DNA from: Flavobacteriales bacterium
GTDB lineage: Bacteria; Bacteroidota; Bacteroidia; Flavobacteriales_G; Salibacteraceae
Assembly: GCA_013204105.1 (NCBI GenBank)
Contig: JABMOM010000012.1
Span: 1 to 51,982, forward strand
Direction of reading: 5' to 3'
Length of the DNA: 51,982 bases
Shown here: positions 51,367 through 51,982 of the stretch, one piece after another
Numbering within the stretch: position 1 is the first letter of the stretch
Layout of the letters: each line of letters starts with the position of its first letter
The notes under the pieces: generated by a model
Seen by the model: only the letters and a program-made list of their open reading frames with translations
Databases searched by the model: none
What the model was told of the DNA's origin: nothing
Program-made: the position numbers and the translations under genes

Positions 51367-51982
51367 ATGCTATTTTCCTTGTTATCCCCAATCAATCTTA
51401 TAAAGCTGATTGCATTGCTGCTTTTACAATCAGCTCTTTGCTACTCTTCTTACGCAACCGTTATAGTTGTGCAGAACACACAAGAATCCGGAGCAGGATC
51501 ATTAAGAGCAGCGGTGAATGCTGCAGAATCCGGAGACATAATTCGGTTTAACCCGAGTCTACTGGGTTCTGGGAATGCCGTTATTCAGCTTGATTCTGAA
51601 TTAGTTGTAGATCAAAGCATTCGTATTGTTGGTAGCATAATCGGAACGGATTCTATTGTTTTAGATGGACAGAATGTCACCCGAATAATGCGGATCACTC
51701 AAGTAAACAAGGTAGAAATTGACAGCCTCGTTTTTTTTGACGGGAGGGCCAGTGACGGAGGTGCAATAAAATCTAATTGTGATACTTTACTGGTTTCCAA
51801 TTCGCAGTTTGTCAGCAGTTATGGGAATGACGACGGAGGCGCTATCTATACAAATGCTGATTTCGTCCATCTGCTAAATACGAGATTCGATGATAATTAT
51901 GCTGTTGACGATGGAGGTGCGCTTTTTACTCTGGTAGATTCTCTCCTAGTTGACAACTGTATATTCTGGAGCAATTATGCCA
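51367..51982 (+). CDS. Right-handed beta-helix secreted protein (3' end beyond window)
   Basis: Open from the ATG at 51367 to the window end, 205 residues visible. Signal peptide (hydrophobic IKLIALLLLQSALCYSSYA). Then VVQNTQESGAGSLRAAVNAAESGDIIRF, the N-terminal capping pattern (xSGxGSLRxAI) of beta-helix surface proteins (given as two pieces: NTQESGAGSLRAAV and NAAESGDIIRF), and repeated GGAI turns: SDGGAIKS, DDGGAIYT, DDGGALFT, each about 25 residues apart. These mark rungs of a parallel beta-helix, as in polymorphic outer-membrane-protein-like T9SS or autotransporter cargo. The base composition is AT-richer than in neighbouring genes. The C-terminus and its anchor are beyond the window. 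Confidence 0.85.
   Translation, partial: MLFSLLSPINLIKLIALLLLQSALCYSSYATVIVVQNTQESGAGSLRAAVNAAESGDIIRFNPSLLGSGNAVIQLDSELVVDQSIRIVGSIIGTDSIVLDGQNVTRIMRITQVNKVEIDSLVFFDGRASDGGAIKSNCDTLLVSNSQFVSSYGNDDGGAIYTNADFVHLLNTRFDDNYAVDDGGALFTLVDSLLVDNCIFWSNYA

Overview
The window reads as chromosomal DNA of a Bacteroidota bacterium, most likely Flavobacteriales, with a base composition that looks near 50% GC. The grounds are seven proteins ending in the PNP-type sorting domain of the type IX secretion system (T9SS), family markers such as DUF2723, DUF4199, DUF4293 and MbnP, a Rho factor with a long disordered insertion, the near absence of Shine-Dalgarno sequences, and several TAnnTTTG boxes, the -7 element of the Bacteroidota primary sigma factor. 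Genus-level placement is not possible by eye. I found no rRNA, tRNA, CRISPR array, insertion sequence or prophage. Starts were chosen by homology and signal peptides, and several are shorter than the longest open frame.

Layout. 1-5080 (minus): a surface fibre protein cut by the left edge, built of 21-residue coiled-coil repeats, then a large DUF2723 membrane glycosyltransferase. 5243-8604 (minus): a compact operon surE, small membrane protein, lpxB, SpoIID-domain protein. 8691-11109 (plus): two thioredoxin-fold (Omp28-like) T9SS cargo proteins. 11228-13516: a membrane zinc peptidase and a MuiA/DUF4139 protein. 13656-18922: DinB-like protein, GT-C-like membrane protein, two lipoproteins and comEC. 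18929-20864 (minus): fbaA and an MBL-fold hydrolase. 21032-25891: mpl, DUF4199, rho, DUF4293 and a YfcE-type phosphodiesterase. 25975-27575: ftsE and a family 2 glycosyltransferase.

27616-32656 holds two long paralogous T9SS proteins and a headless copy of the sorting domain of one of them. 32699-34450 is lemA with two TPM-domain genes. 34671-37522 is a HupE/UreJ membrane protein coupled to an M1 aminopeptidase. 37600-39470 has two convergent T9SS proteins. 39573-45425 has xth, selD-mnmH (selenium for tRNA), fhs and a DEAD-box helicase at the end of an operon. That operon starts at 49941 with a multi-PAS histidine kinase, followed by a response regulator, DUF3820 and a YheT hydrolase. An MbnP-family protein and a cut-off beta-helix protein close the window.

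Most of the content is core metabolism and envelope biology. I do not see a clear new defence or mobile system. The observations most worth a second look are the trimeric ion-binding coiled-coil fibre, the orphan sorting domain whose differences from its paralogue are almost all silent, a set of intergenic micro-repeats with 6-7 base units that switch strand to form hairpins, the histidine kinase with two phosphotransfer modules but one ATPase, and the intrinsic terminator behind rho that sits just in front of the next gene.
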